DNA from: DATLCI01 sp046714215
GTDB lineage: Bacteria > Acidobacteriota > Terriglobia > Terriglobales > Acidobacteriaceae
DNA length: 8,609 bases
Reading direction: 5' to 3'
Assembly (NCBI GenBank): GCA_046714215.1
Contig: JBKKBM010000031.1
Coordinates: forward strand, 1 to 8,609
The notes below the pieces were generated by a model. That model was not told the origin of the DNA. It saw only the letters and a program-made list of their open reading frames with translations, and searched no databases. Each line of letters begins with the position of its first letter. Position 1 is the stretch's first letter. A program made the translations under genes and the position numbers. This document shows, piece by piece, positions 1 through 7,588 of this stretch.

Positions 1-1
1 G

Positions 2-2514
2 GACTACGACGTCGAAGCCTCGCTCGGCCACGTCAAAGACCTGCCCAAGAGCCGTCTCGGGGTCGATCCCGATGACAACTTCTCCACCGAACTCGAGATC
101 ATTCCGGGTAAAGAGAAGGTCATGGCCTTGCTCAAAAAGAAGGCCAAGAGCGCCGTCGCCATCTTCCTGGCGCCTGACCCGGACCGTGCAGGCGAAGCCA
201 TCGCCGCTCATTTATATGAGGAGCTGGGTGAGACCAGTGGCCATCGCAAGAAGAAACTCTCCGGCCCGCCCATCCGCCGCGTCACTTTTAACGAGATCAC
301 CGCCAAGGCGGTCAAAGAAGCTTTCAACCACGCCCGCGACATCGATTGGAATCTGGTGGACGCGCAGCAGACCCGCCGCATCCTCGACCGCATCGTCGGC
401 TACCAGGTCTCGCCGCTGTTGTGGGACAAGGTCCGCCGCGGCCTCTCTGCCGGACGCGTGCAGACCGTAGCGCTTCGTCTTATCGTCGAACGGGAGCGCG
501 AGATCCAGGCGTTTGAGAAAAAGGAATACTGGACCATCGACGCCACTCTTCAGGGCCCCAAGCCGCCCGCATTCGATGCCCGCTTTGTCGGCATCGGCGA
601 CGAAAAGATCGAGATCAATGACAGCGACTCCGCAGACGCCATCCACAAGGATATTGAGAACGCCGCGTGGTCAGTCCGCAATGTTGAGAAGAAGGAGCGT
701 CGCCGCAGCGCCACACCCCCGTTCACCACTTCCAAGTTCCAGCAGGACGCCTCCCGCAAACTGCGCTTCAGCGTGAAGCGCGCCATGATGATCGCTCAGC
801 GCCTGTATGAAGGCATTGAGCTCGGCACCGAAGGCTCCGTCGGCCTCATCACTTACATGCGCACGGATTCCACCCGCGTCTCCAATGACGCCATCGCGGA
901 GGTGCGGGAGGTCATCGCCAAAGAGTTTGGCAAGCAGTTCCTGCCGGAGTCGGCAAATTTTTACAAATCGAAGAAGGATACGCAGGACGCGCACGAAGCC
1001 ATCCGCCCCAGCGATGCCAATCGCCATCCCGACGCCATTCGCCATTACCTGCAGGACGACGAATACAAAGTCTACAAACTTATCTGGCAGCGCTTTGTCG
1101 CCTCCCAGATGCTGCCTGCCATCTTCGACCAGACCGCCGTCGACATCGAAGCCAAAGCGGCCAAGTCCTACACCTTCCGCGTCACCGGTTCGGTACTGAA
1201 GTTCGAAGGCTTCCTCAAGGTCTACGAAGAAGCCAAAGATTCCAAGGATGAAGAAGACGAAGCGCTGAAGCACAAGCTGCCGCCGCTCGAAGCCGGCGAC
1301 AAGCTGCAGATGAAGTCCATCTTGCCGGAGCAGCACTTCACCGAACCGCCGCCGCGTTTCAATGAAGCGTCGCTCGTCAAGGAATTAGAAGAGCGTGGCA
1401 TCGGACGGCCCTCCACCTACTCCGCCATCATCTCCACCATTCAAGAGCGGTCCTACGTGCTGAAGCTTGGCGGGAAGTTTTCACCTACCGAGATTGGCCT
1501 GGTCGTCACTGACCTGCTGGTCGCCAACTTCCCTGACATCTTCGAGTTCGAGTACACCGCTCGCCTCGAAGAGGAACTCGACGAGATTGAAGAAGGGAAG
1601 CAGAAGTGGACCGACGCCATGAGCGAGTTCTACGCCAAGTTCTCCAAAGACCTGGCGTACGCCGAAAAGCACATGGAAAACATCAAGCGGATGGAGAAGC
1701 CCACCGAAGAGAAGTGCGAACGCTGTGGCTCGCCGCTGGTCATCAAGTGGGGCAAGCATGGCAGCTTCTACGCCTGCTCCGCTTACGACAAGAAGGATCC
1801 CAACTCTTGCACTTTCACCAAGGAGAATCCCATCAACCTGCCCGACCTCGACAATGCCGAACTCCAGGAGACGCAGCAGGAGGAGTATTGCGAGAACTGC
1901 GGCAAGGTCATGGTGCTCAAGCGCGGACGCTTCGGCCAGTTCATGGCCTGCACCGGCTACCCGGAATGTAAGACCACGCGGCGCCTTGACCAGGCCGTAA
2001 AGGTGCCTGATGTTCCCCTTGAGGAGAAATGCCCTAAGTGTAACCGTATATGGTGTTACGCCACGGACGTTTTGGCGAATTCATCTCCTGCTCCGGCTAT
2101 CCGGACTGCAAATACATCAAGCAGAATTACATTGGCGTGCCTTGTCCGCAGTGCAAAGACGGCCAGCTTGTCGAGAAGAAGGCGCGGCGCGGCAACTTCT
2201 TCTACGGATGCTCCAACTATCCGGACTGCGACTTCACTTCGAACTACAAGCCAGTCCCGGAGAAGTGTCCGCAGTGCGGCAGCCCGTACTTGCTGGAGAA
2301 GAATCTGAAAGCGGGCACCGTCTGGATCTGTCCCAACAACAAGAAGACGGCGCCGGGTGAAGAAGAAGAAAAGCCGCGGAAGAAGAGACCGAAGAAGGGC
2401 ACCAAAGGGAAGTTTATCCCTGAACCCGAACCCGATCCCGCGAAAGTCATCAAGTGCGACTACCAGAAGGTGGTCGAACCCGCACCCGAGACCGCACCCG
2501 CTGCAACGGCGTAG
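2..2514 (+). CDS. topA: DNA topoisomerase I (type IA), 5' partial and frameshifted
   Basis: Relaxes negatively supercoiled DNA by transient single-strand cleavage through a 5'-phosphotyrosine. The reading frame is open from base 2; about 23 N-terminal residues, including the first TOPRIM Glu, lie outside the window (compared with E. coli TopA). Visible in order: TOPRIM segment SLGHVKDLPKSRLGVD and LAPDPDRAGEAIAAHL (about 161-208), the RRGLSAGRVQTVALRLI block (about 436-484), the active-site motif GLITYMRTDSTRVS with its Tyr codon at 854-856, and the QDAHEAIRPS motif. The C-terminus carries five Cys-rich zinc-ribbon modules from about 1715 to 2340, then an acidic/basic low-complexity tail ending at the TAG at 2512. 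The frame changes from phase 2 to phase 1 between 2044 and 2049: without the shift the protein runs into unrelated residues and stops at 2308, while the other frame carries ribbons 3-5. A one-base loss, or a sequencing or assembly error, is most likely. The residue matching E. coli Glu115 is Ala (codon 188-190). Family assignment is near certain; integrity is not. Confidence 0.95.
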
Positions 2515-2528
2515 AGTGGGCGTTGTAG

Positions 2529-2548
2529 AGACGTAGCTCGCTACGTCT
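2529..2548. repeat. Perfect inverted repeat just after topA
   Basis: AGACGTAG and CTACGTCT form an 8-bp perfect stem (9 bp if a two-base loop is allowed) starting 15 bases after the topA stop. No T-run follows on the + strand (next bases AAACTGTG). It may help terminate topA transcription or be a REP-like dispersed element. I recall similar GTAGAGACGTAGC-type palindromes from acidobacterial intergenic DNA, but that is recollection, not a search. Confidence 0.6.
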
Positions 2549-2579
2549 AAACTGTGCGGAGCACCAACCCAAAACACAC

Positions 2580-2634
2580 TGTCATCCTGAGCGGAGCGCA
2601 AACCCCAAAAGCGCTGTCATCCTGAGCGGAGCGC
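2580..2634. repeat. Tandem pair of the TGTCATCCTGAGC dispersed repeat
   Basis: Two identical 20-base copies, TGTCATCCTGAGCGGAGCGC, begin at 2580 and 2615. The second continues through a GC-rich stretch to GAAGGATC at about 2657-2664. Related, degenerate copies sit at 7491 and 8468. All copies lie between genes. Confidence 0.75.
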
Positions 2635-2770
2635 GAACGCAGGCGTGCGCGCAGTCGAAGGATCAATGCATTTGCCTTTATCCCCCCAAGGTTTTCCTCG
2701 GTGCGACTCTGTGCTCTCTGTGGTTAAAGGATTTTCCGGGAAACCGGAAACGAGAAACGGGAAACCGTTC

Positions 2771-3607
2771 CTAAGAAATGTACTCCCGGATGTACTCATC
2801 CTTCGACTGGCCCAGCTCGGGCGCCGTCCCGTCGAAGATGACTTTCCCGTCGCGCATCAGCAGGAACGAAGTGTTGGTGTTGACCGGCGCGCCGGTGCGT
2901 ACGGTGCGCATCTCGTTCGCCTGCGTGTCCCAATAGCTCGACGCCATCACGAACGCATCCTGCAGCCGATGTGTCACCAACAGCGCGCTGGTCTTGGCCA
3001 CGTCGCGCTGCTTCACCACCAGCTCGATGATCCGGGTGGACGTGATGGGATCCAGCCCCCCCGTCGGTGAGTCATACAGGATGGCCTCGGGCTCATTGAT
3101 GATGGCGCGCGCAATGGCCACGCGTCGCCGCATGCCGCCGCTCAGTTCGGACGGAAACTTCTCCAGCGTGTGCTCCAGCTCCACGAAGCGCAACGCCTCG
3201 CGCACCCGGCGATCGATGTCGCTCTCCGGGATATGCTCCTCGCGCAGCCGATAGCTCACGTTGTCCCGCACCGAGAGCGAGTCGAACAGCGCGCTCTCCT
3301 GGAACACCATGCCCACCTTGCGCCGCAGCTCGAAGAGTTCTTCCTCTTCCATCGCCGTCACTTCGTAGCCCAGCACCCAGATGCTGCCGCGATCGGGCTT
3401 GAGCAGCCCCATGGCCAGCTTGAGCAGCGTGCTCTTGCCGCTACCTGCAATACCCAGCAGAATCTTGGTCTCGCCGCGCTTCAACGAAAAGCTCACGCCG
3501 TTGAGCACACGGTTCTGCTCGAACGCCAGGTGAACATCGTCGAAGATGATGGTGGTCTGATCGTCCGGAGGATGAGTCTGCGGGGACCGCGTGTCCGACG
3601 GGCTCAT
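2771..3607 (-). CDS. mlaF: MlaF-type phospholipid ABC transporter ATPase
   Basis: Predicted cytoplasmic ATPase that powers an MlaE permease in retrograde or anterograde phospholipid movement across the envelope. From the start at 3607 it is 278 residues, close to E. coli MlaF (about 269). Visible: Walker A GIAGSGKS (52-59), Q-loop VFQES (Q103), signature LSGGM (155-159), Walker B ILYD (176-179), D-loop GLDP (184-187) and H-loop His213. The residue after Walker B Asp179, normally the catalytic Glu, is Ser180 (codon TCA, 3068-3070); several base changes separate TCA from a Glu codon, so this is not a simple read error. Start choice: the ATG at 3607-3605 overlaps the upstream mlaE stop as TGATG, with GGGAG nine bases ahead, which suggests translational coupling. 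An in-frame ATG at 3628 would add seven residues inside mlaE. No MCE/MlaD gene follows. Confidence 0.92.
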   Translation of the reverse strand: MSPSDTRSPQTHPPDDQTTIIFDDVHLAFEQNRVLNGVSFSLKRGETKILLGIAGSGKSTLLKLAMGLLKPDRGSIWVLGYEVTAMEEEELFELRRKVGMVFQESALFDSLSVRDNVSYRLREEHIPESDIDRRVREALRFVELEHTLEKFPSELSGGMRRRVAIARAIINEPEAILYDSPTGGLDPITSTRIIELVVKQRDVAKTSALLVTHRLQDAFVMASSYWDTQANEMRTVRTGAPVNTNTSFLLMRDGKVIFDGTAPELGQSKDEYIREYIS

Positions 3608-4401
3608 CAGACCACGCTCCCGAACCAACTCATGATCAGTCGGGTGACGAAGAAGTCCGTCACCAGGATGAGCACGCTGGCGGCCACGACGGCTTGCGTG
3701 GTCGAGCGGCCCACGCCTTGCGTACCGCCCTTGGTGGCCAGCCCGTAGTAGCAGCCCACGGTCGAGATGATGAAGCCGAAGATGATCGGCTTCACCAGAC
3801 CCATGGTCACGTCTTCGTTGGTGAGGTGCTGGTACGCCTGGTTCCAGAACTGGTTACTATCGAGGCCGAGCATCGCGGTCGAGACGGCCCATCCGCCGAT
3901 CATGCCCACCAGGTCGCTGATGATGGTGAGGAAGAACAGCATCACGATGCTCGAGACCACCCGCGGGGTCACCAGCTTCTTCGTCGGATCGGTACCGAGC
4001 GCGCGCATCGCGTCGATCTGCTCGGTCACCTTCATCGAGCCCAATTCCGACGCCATGCCGCTGGCGTTCCGTCCGGCGACCATCAACGACGTGAGCACCG
4101 GCCCTAGTTCGCGGACCATCGAAAGCGAGACCAATTGGCCAGTGAGTGAGAGCGATCCGAACTTGACCAGCGTGGCTGACGATTGCAGCGCCAGCACCGC
4201 GCCGGTGAAGAAGCCGGTCAGCACTACGATGGGCAATGACCCCACGCCGATCAGGTCAGCTTGCTGGAGCGTGTCCGCCACATAGCGCGGCTTGCGAAAA
4301 ATGTTCTTGAGGGAGCGGCCGGCTAGCAGGGCGTACTCCTGCACCGCCAGCACGTTGCTCTTTACGATCGCGATGGGGTCAACGAGTTCCAGGCCGTTCA
4401 T
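3607..4401 (-). CDS. mlaE: MlaE-family lipid ABC transporter permease
   Basis: Inner-membrane permease of the Mla/MCE type, 264 residues (E. coli MlaE is about 260). It opens with an amphipathic N-terminal region, then has hydrophobic segments at about 50-73, 150-175, 206-225 and 238-262. The family signature is present: RELGP (97-101), VAGRNASGMASELG (108-121) and EQIDAMRALGTDP (127-139). It pairs with the ATPase encoded immediately downstream, whose ATG overlaps its TGA, so the two are almost certainly made together as the E2F2 core of a lipid transporter. The usual periplasmic MCE partner (MlaD) is not in the window and would have to be encoded elsewhere. The ATG at 4401 has no clear Shine-Dalgarno (GCCTGCACCC precedes it), and a promoter-like sequence ends only 11 bases upstream, so the message may be nearly leaderless. 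Confidence 0.93.
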   Translation of the reverse strand: MNGLELVDPIAIVKSNVLAVQEYALLAGRSLKNIFRKPRYVADTLQQADLIGVGSLPIVVLTGFFTGAVLALQSSATLVKFGSLSLTGQLVSLSMVRELGPVLTSLMVAGRNASGMASELGSMKVTEQIDAMRALGTDPTKKLVTPRVVSSIVMLFFLTIISDLVGMIGGWAVSTAMLGLDSNQFWNQAYQHLTNEDVTMGLVKPIIFGFIISTVGCYYGLATKGGTQGVGRSTTQAVVAASVLILVTDFFVTRLIMSWFGSVV

Positions 4402-4412
4402 GGGTGCAGGCC

Positions 4413-4441
4413 ACTATAACAAAGCGCCTCGTTCCCGTCAG
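4413..4441 (-). promoter_or_regulatory. Candidate sigma-70-type promoter for mlaEF
   Basis: On the - strand, CTGACG (-35, 4 of 6 to consensus) and TATAGT (-10, 5 of 6) are separated by exactly 17 bp. The -10 box ends 11 bases before the mlaE ATG, implying a leader of only about 5 bases. The site lies wholly in the 49-base gap after the upstream MEDS gene, so mlaEF could be transcribed separately from the rest of the cluster. This is a motif match only. Confidence 0.4.
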
Positions 4442-4450
4442 CTACGCGTC

Positions 4451-5056
4451 CTACGCTACGCCCGCAACCTTCTGGCCCGCTACCAACTCACCAACGATGT
4501 GGGAGTGGTGGTCGCAGACCGATTGGAAGGCCAGCGCATCGCCTTCCTCCGTCATCGACTGCTTCGGATAGGCGCAATGCAAGTGGAAGGTACGGTCAGA
4601 GAGCAGTTCGTTCCAGAGCGCTTCCAATTCGAGCGCGGCCTCGCGGTTGCCTTCCTTCCAGAGGATGGAGACCATCTCGCCAAAGGCGGTGAGACCGCGG
4701 TTGGCGCTGCGAGCGGTAAAGCGGCAGTCGCGGATCAGACTCCCTAAAGCGGTGCAAAAGCGCTCACGGCTGGGTCTGCCGTTCACCATGAACTGGTCGA
4801 GAGTCTCCTGCGCGTCCACCATGAGGAAGCGGCCTTCATCGCGCGCGGCGGCCCAATTCGTCCAATGGTTATTCAGGGCATGGCTGAGTTCGCGGCGATG
4901 GTCTTCCGTCGCCACGATCAACACGGCATTGCCCGTCGCCAGGGCGGAGATAACGATCCCGCGCAAGCGGTCGATCAGTTCGCCATCATGTTCATAGAAA
5001 TGGACAGAATGGATCAGCGGTTGGCGTAAATCGGGCTGGCGTCTGTCTAGCATCAT
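4451..5056 (-). CDS. Stand-alone MEDS-domain sensor protein (first copy)
   Basis: 201 residues, essentially one MEDS domain (the sensory domain named after methanogens and DcmR). The family pattern is visible: HSVHFYEHDGEL near residues 16-27, a hydrophobic strand ISALATGNAVLIVAT followed by EDHRREL, then GEMVSILWKEGNREAALELE and ELW in the second half, and a C-terminal HLHCAYP segment with DHHSHIVGEL. In many bacteria this same arrangement precedes a histidine kinase; here no kinase, HTH or other output domain is attached. The predicted fold is a degenerate RecA/KaiC-like alpha/beta domain thought to bind small organic ligands; the ligand is unknown. AAGGAG lies 13 bases before the chosen ATG, rather far, and a second ATG follows directly. 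It lies between the other MEDS gene (50-base gap) and mlaE (49-base gap). Function beyond ligand sensing or protein interaction cannot be inferred. Confidence 0.8.
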   Translation of the reverse strand: MMLDRRQPDLRQPLIHSVHFYEHDGELIDRLRGIVISALATGNAVLIVATEDHRRELSHALNNHWTNWAAARDEGRFLMVDAQETLDQFMVNGRPSRERFCTALGSLIRDCRFTARSANRGLTAFGEMVSILWKEGNREAALELEALWNELLSDRTFHLHCAYPKQSMTEEGDALAFQSVCDHHSHIVGELVAGQKVAGVA

Positions 5057-5106
5057 GATGACCGGTGAACTCCTTGTAACTGCCGAGTTAGATTACAGGA
5101 AAAACA

Positions 5107-5841
5107 CTACGGTTGCCTGCTGTTTTTTACCTTAGTACCCCGGACGGAACGGGCTTTTTTGTCTTTTGATTTCTTAGGTTTAGCGACTGACTTGTTTTTG
5201 AGCTTAAATTCGCTCTGAAGCCGCTGCAAAAATTCTTCCGGAGGCACATGCCAGGGATTCACGCGCACCACATTTCCCCGGATGGTGACGGGGTGCGTCT
5301 CCAATCCGCCGTGCACGATGATGTTGCCCGGCAGCGCGCGCACGTCATACATGCAGATGACGACGCAGGGGAAGGCGCGGGCCGCACCGGTGACCTTCGC
5401 TTCAAACGCCATGATGTCGGCTTCTCCGGGCCACTTAGGACGATTCCAGCCGATGTTGCCCAGTAAACGGATCATGGTCGCGCCCCGTTGCAGAGCCTGC
5501 TGAAAGGCGGCGCCAATGGACTCCAGCGTAGCGTCCCCGTTGTGCGCGGCGCCCAGGATGCTCATCCGCTTTTGCTCGACGAGACGCGCGACATTGAAAC
5601 CCCGCTCGCTCAGACGTTCCGCCACCCGCTGGTTGGCTTCGTCATAGCCGAATATCACGCAATGATCGCGGTTCTTCAGACCTTCCGCCAGGAAGCCGAC
5701 CGCCTCGGAAAATTCCTTGTCCGTCTCCCAGAAGTACGCGATGTGGTCGCATTGGTGGACGAAGGCGTCCTTGGCGCCGATACCTAAGCGGATGGGAGTA
5801 TTGGTGATGGGAGTGGGCATGGCTGCACCTGCCGATTTCAT
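5107..5841 (-). CDS. Stand-alone MEDS-domain protein (second copy) with Lys-rich tail
   Basis: About 244 residues from the chosen start. After a short Pro/Thr-rich N-terminus it shows the MEDS pattern: DHIAYFWETDKEFSEAVGFL, then NRDHCVIFGYD, an IRLLGNIGWNRP block, FPCVVICMYDVRALPG, and the closing ETHPVTIRGNVVRVNPWHVP with PPEEFLQRL. The final 30 or so residues are strongly basic (repeated Lys, with Arg and Ser), which may bind nucleic acid or anionic lipid. There is no kinase or HTH output domain. It is clearly diverged from the neighbouring MEDS protein, so this is not a recent tandem duplication. Start choice: the ATG at 5841-5839 forms an ATGA overlap with the stop of the upstream ankyrin gene, typical of coupled translation. 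An ATG at 5859 adds six residues, and an ATG at 5820 has the better ribosome-binding match (AGGTG, five bases upstream). Confidence 0.78.
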   Translation of the reverse strand: MKSAGAAMPTPITNTPIRLGIGAKDAFVHQCDHIAYFWETDKEFSEAVGFLAEGLKNRDHCVIFGYDEANQRVAERLSERGFNVARLVEQKRMSILGAAHNGDATLESIGAAFQQALQRGATMIRLLGNIGWNRPKWPGEADIMAFEAKVTGAARAFPCVVICMYDVRALPGNIIVHGGLETHPVTIRGNVVRVNPWHVPPEEFLQRLQSEFKLKNKSVAKPKKSKDKKARSVRGTKVKNSRQP

Positions 5842-7403
5842 TCTAGTCGCATTTGGCATTTGACGGCGTAAGAGCGGGCCTGCGGATCACTTCGCCCCCG
5901 CTGCTCGCAAACCTCCAGAACTTCAGGAAAGCGCTGAGCGTGATCGAGCGCCGACTTGCCTTCTTCATCACGGATATTCGGGTCCCCACCTTTGGCCAGC
6001 AGCGTCTTCACGCCTTCCACATTACCCAGCGTGGCAGCGATGACCAGCGCCGTCTGCCCGGTATATTGCTTCGCATTCACGTCTACTCCTTTCGCGATGA
6101 GCAGCTCCAGCATCTCCGCCGACCCGCGATACGCAGCGTCATGCAGCGCGTTCTGCTGCTGGTCACCCACGCCGCGCGGATCGGCGCCGCGGTCGAGCAG
6201 AAACTTCACCATCTCCAGGTTGTCGGCTTTGGCGGCGGTGCGTACGGCGGCATCGTTGCCAAAGTGGATGTTCGCGCCCTTGTCCAGCAACAGCGTGGCC
6301 GTGGCAAAGTCATGCGAGTGGACGGCGATGTGCAGCGGATTGTACTTGGCGTCTTCTACGGGCGCGCCCGCGTTGATGAGGAATGCCGCCGTCTCCGGAT
6401 GCTTGAAGGAGATGGCCAGGTACAGCGGCGAAGCCTTGTAGCTGTTGCGCGCGTCGATGTTGGCCTTGTGGTCGAGCAGCGCGGCCACGATCTCCGTCTC
6501 GCCGCGCTCGGCGGCTACACAGATGAAGGGATGGCCGTGTGGGTCATTGGAGTTGGCATTGGCTCCGGCTTCCAAAGCGGCGCGGAAGGCGGCGGCGTCA
6601 TGCGCGTTCAGCGCGGCCAGCAGACGCTCTTCACCCAGGCCATCGTCTTTGGCGCCGGCGGCGCGCAGCATCGTCTCGATCTCCGCCTGTCCGTCACGCC
6701 GGGCGATGCGCAGCGCAGAGTAGCCATTCAGCGGGTCGCGCGGCTCGGGATGCGCGTGGAAGTCAAGTAGGATCCGCACTGCATCCGCGCGCTTCTGCTG
6801 GACGGCGACCAGCAGCGGCGTCGTCTTGTTGTAGTACAGCACCTTGCCGGGAACCATGGCGTCCGGCCGCGCGCCGTGCTCCAGGAAAAAGCGCAGCAGC
6901 ACGTTGTCCGGCTGCGCCAGCGCGGCGTAGAGCAGACGCGGATTGGTGGTGTCACCGCCGCGCGCCGCCAGCAACTCGACCAGCGCCACGTTGTTCTTGT
7001 ACGCCGCCTGGGTCAGGGCGGTGGAGCCGTCGCGGCCGGCGGCGTTCACGTCGGCGCCCGCGTCCAGCAGCGCCGTCACGCAGTCTGTGCATTGCGCGCG
7101 CGCGGCGTAGATGAGCGCCGTCCAGTCCACGTCGTGGTGCGGGGTTGACTGCATCCAGCTGAGGAAGGCGATCATCACCGCCAGGTCGTTGGAGGGGACG
7201 CGCGCGTTCACGTTGCGCTTGGTCGCCAGGCGCCGCACACCGGCGGCATTGCCCTGGTCGGCCACCTGCATCAGCGGCGTCATGCCATTCTCGTTACGCG
7301 GGTCAAAGACCTTGGGAAAGGTCCAGCGCCCGGCAAAGAACAACACGGCCAGCAGGATGACCGTCGCGAAGAAGCGGTGGATGCGGCGCATGGTGTTCAA
7401 CAT
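5838..7403 (-). CDS. Membrane-anchored ankyrin-repeat protein
   Basis: 521 residues. Residues 8-24 form an uncleaved signal anchor or signal peptide (basic MRRIHR, then FFATVILLAVLFFAG), so most of the protein is probably extracytoplasmic. The rest is built almost entirely of about 14 ankyrin repeats of 30-33 residues, recognisable as G-x-TAL-x-x-A-A blocks followed by LL-x-x-GAD-x-N turns: for example DWTALIYAARA...LLDAGADVNA, KYNPLHIAVHS...LLDKGANIHF, QNALHDAAYRG...LIAKGVDVNA and GQTALVIAATL...LLAKGGDPNI. Several repeats in the middle are degenerate. A short capping segment with one Cys ends the protein. Ankyrin arrays are protein-binding scaffolds; the partner is not deducible. It is first in the - strand cluster and overlaps the next gene by ATGA. 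A second ATG four codons in (7391) is an alternative start. Confidence 0.88.
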   Translation of the reverse strand: MLNTMRRIHRFFATVILLAVLFFAGRWTFPKVFDPRNENGMTPLMQVADQGNAAGVRRLATKRNVNARVPSNDLAVMIAFLSWMQSTPHHDVDWTALIYAARAQCTDCVTALLDAGADVNAAGRDGSTALTQAAYKNNVALVELLAARGGDTTNPRLLYAALAQPDNVLLRFFLEHGARPDAMVPGKVLYYNKTTPLLVAVQQKRADAVRILLDFHAHPEPRDPLNGYSALRIARRDGQAEIETMLRAAGAKDDGLGEERLLAALNAHDAAAFRAALEAGANANSNDPHGHPFICVAAERGETEIVAALLDHKANIDARNSYKASPLYLAISFKHPETAAFLINAGAPVEDAKYNPLHIAVHSHDFATATLLLDKGANIHFGNDAAVRTAAKADNLEMVKFLLDRGADPRGVGDQQQNALHDAAYRGSAEMLELLIAKGVDVNAKQYTGQTALVIAATLGNVEGVKTLLAKGGDPNIRDEEGKSALDHAQRFPEVLEVCEQRGRSDPQARSYAVKCQMRLE

Positions 7404-7413
7404 GGTGCCGCGG

Positions 7414-7419
7414 ATTGTA
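7414..7419 (-). promoter_or_regulatory. Candidate -10 box for the ankyrin-MEDS cluster
   Basis: TACAAT on the - strand (5 of 6 to TATAAT) lies ten bases before the ankyrin gene's ATG. No convincing -35 box is present 16-18 bp upstream. If used, the transcript would begin within a few bases of the ATG, as for the mlaE candidate. Confidence 0.25.
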
Positions 7420-7490
7420 CGACGTTTGCGCCCGGGTTCAGCACAGTTTCAACCGAGCGTTCATACTGAAAATGGTTCCGGCTTTTTCGT

Positions 7491-7588
7491 TGTCATCCTG
7501 AGCGGCTTTTTTCTGGCGCGAAGTCGGGGTCCCCCAGAGGGCGCAGCCCGATGGGGTGAGAGGAACCTTGCGTTGGGCATTGGCTTTT
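7491..7588. repeat. Degenerate TGTCATCCTGAGC...TTGCGTTGGGCATTGG dispersed repeat
   Basis: It begins TGTCATCCTGAGCGGC, continues through TTTTTTCTGG, and ends CTTGCGTTGGGCATTGGCTTTT. The copy at 8468-8522 has the same beginning, the same TTTTTCTGG middle and the same end, but lacks about 40 bases of GC-rich centre. The shared order shows these are copies of one element rather than chance matches. Confidence 0.7.

Larger units (their letters stand above)
2515..2770. other. Convergent intergenic region with small repeats
   Basis: This 256-base gap lies between the 3' ends of topA (+) and mlaF (-). No plausible gene is seen. From left to right it holds: a perfect hairpin (2529-2548); two direct copies of TGTCATCCTGAGCGGAGCGC 35 bases apart; a segment with CTCTGTGGTTAAAGG; a 7-bp-stem GAAA-loop hairpin TTTCCGG/CCGGAAA (2733-2750); and two copies of CGGGAAACCG (2737-2746 and 2758-2767). 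None of the hairpins has a T-tract on either strand, so a classical intrinsic terminator for topA or mlaF is not evident, though either hairpin could serve as a weak one. Confidence 0.7.

Noticed and set aside
671..1336. Long antisense open frame (221 residues) opposite topA
   Set aside because: It is a shadow frame in GC-rich coding DNA; the + strand carries unmistakable topoisomerase motifs and the antisense protein shows no family features.
2020..2060. Programmed -1 ribosomal frameshift in topA
   Set aside because: No X-XXY-YYZ slippery heptamer and no evident downstream stem; a single-base deletion or error explains it more simply.
2580..2634. CRISPR-like pair of 20-base repeats at 35-base spacing
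   Set aside because: There are only two units, the gap is 15 bases, no cas genes are near, and the sequence recurs elsewhere as a dispersed element.
3608..3628. Upstream ATG at 3628 as the mlaF start
   Set aside because: The TGATG overlap with mlaE and the GGGAG nine bases before 3607 favour the shorter protein.
5853..6770. 305-residue + strand open frame opposite the ankyrin gene
   Set aside because: The - strand shows clear ankyrin repeats. The opposite frame is low-complexity Arg/Val/Gly-rich and mirrors the repeat codons.
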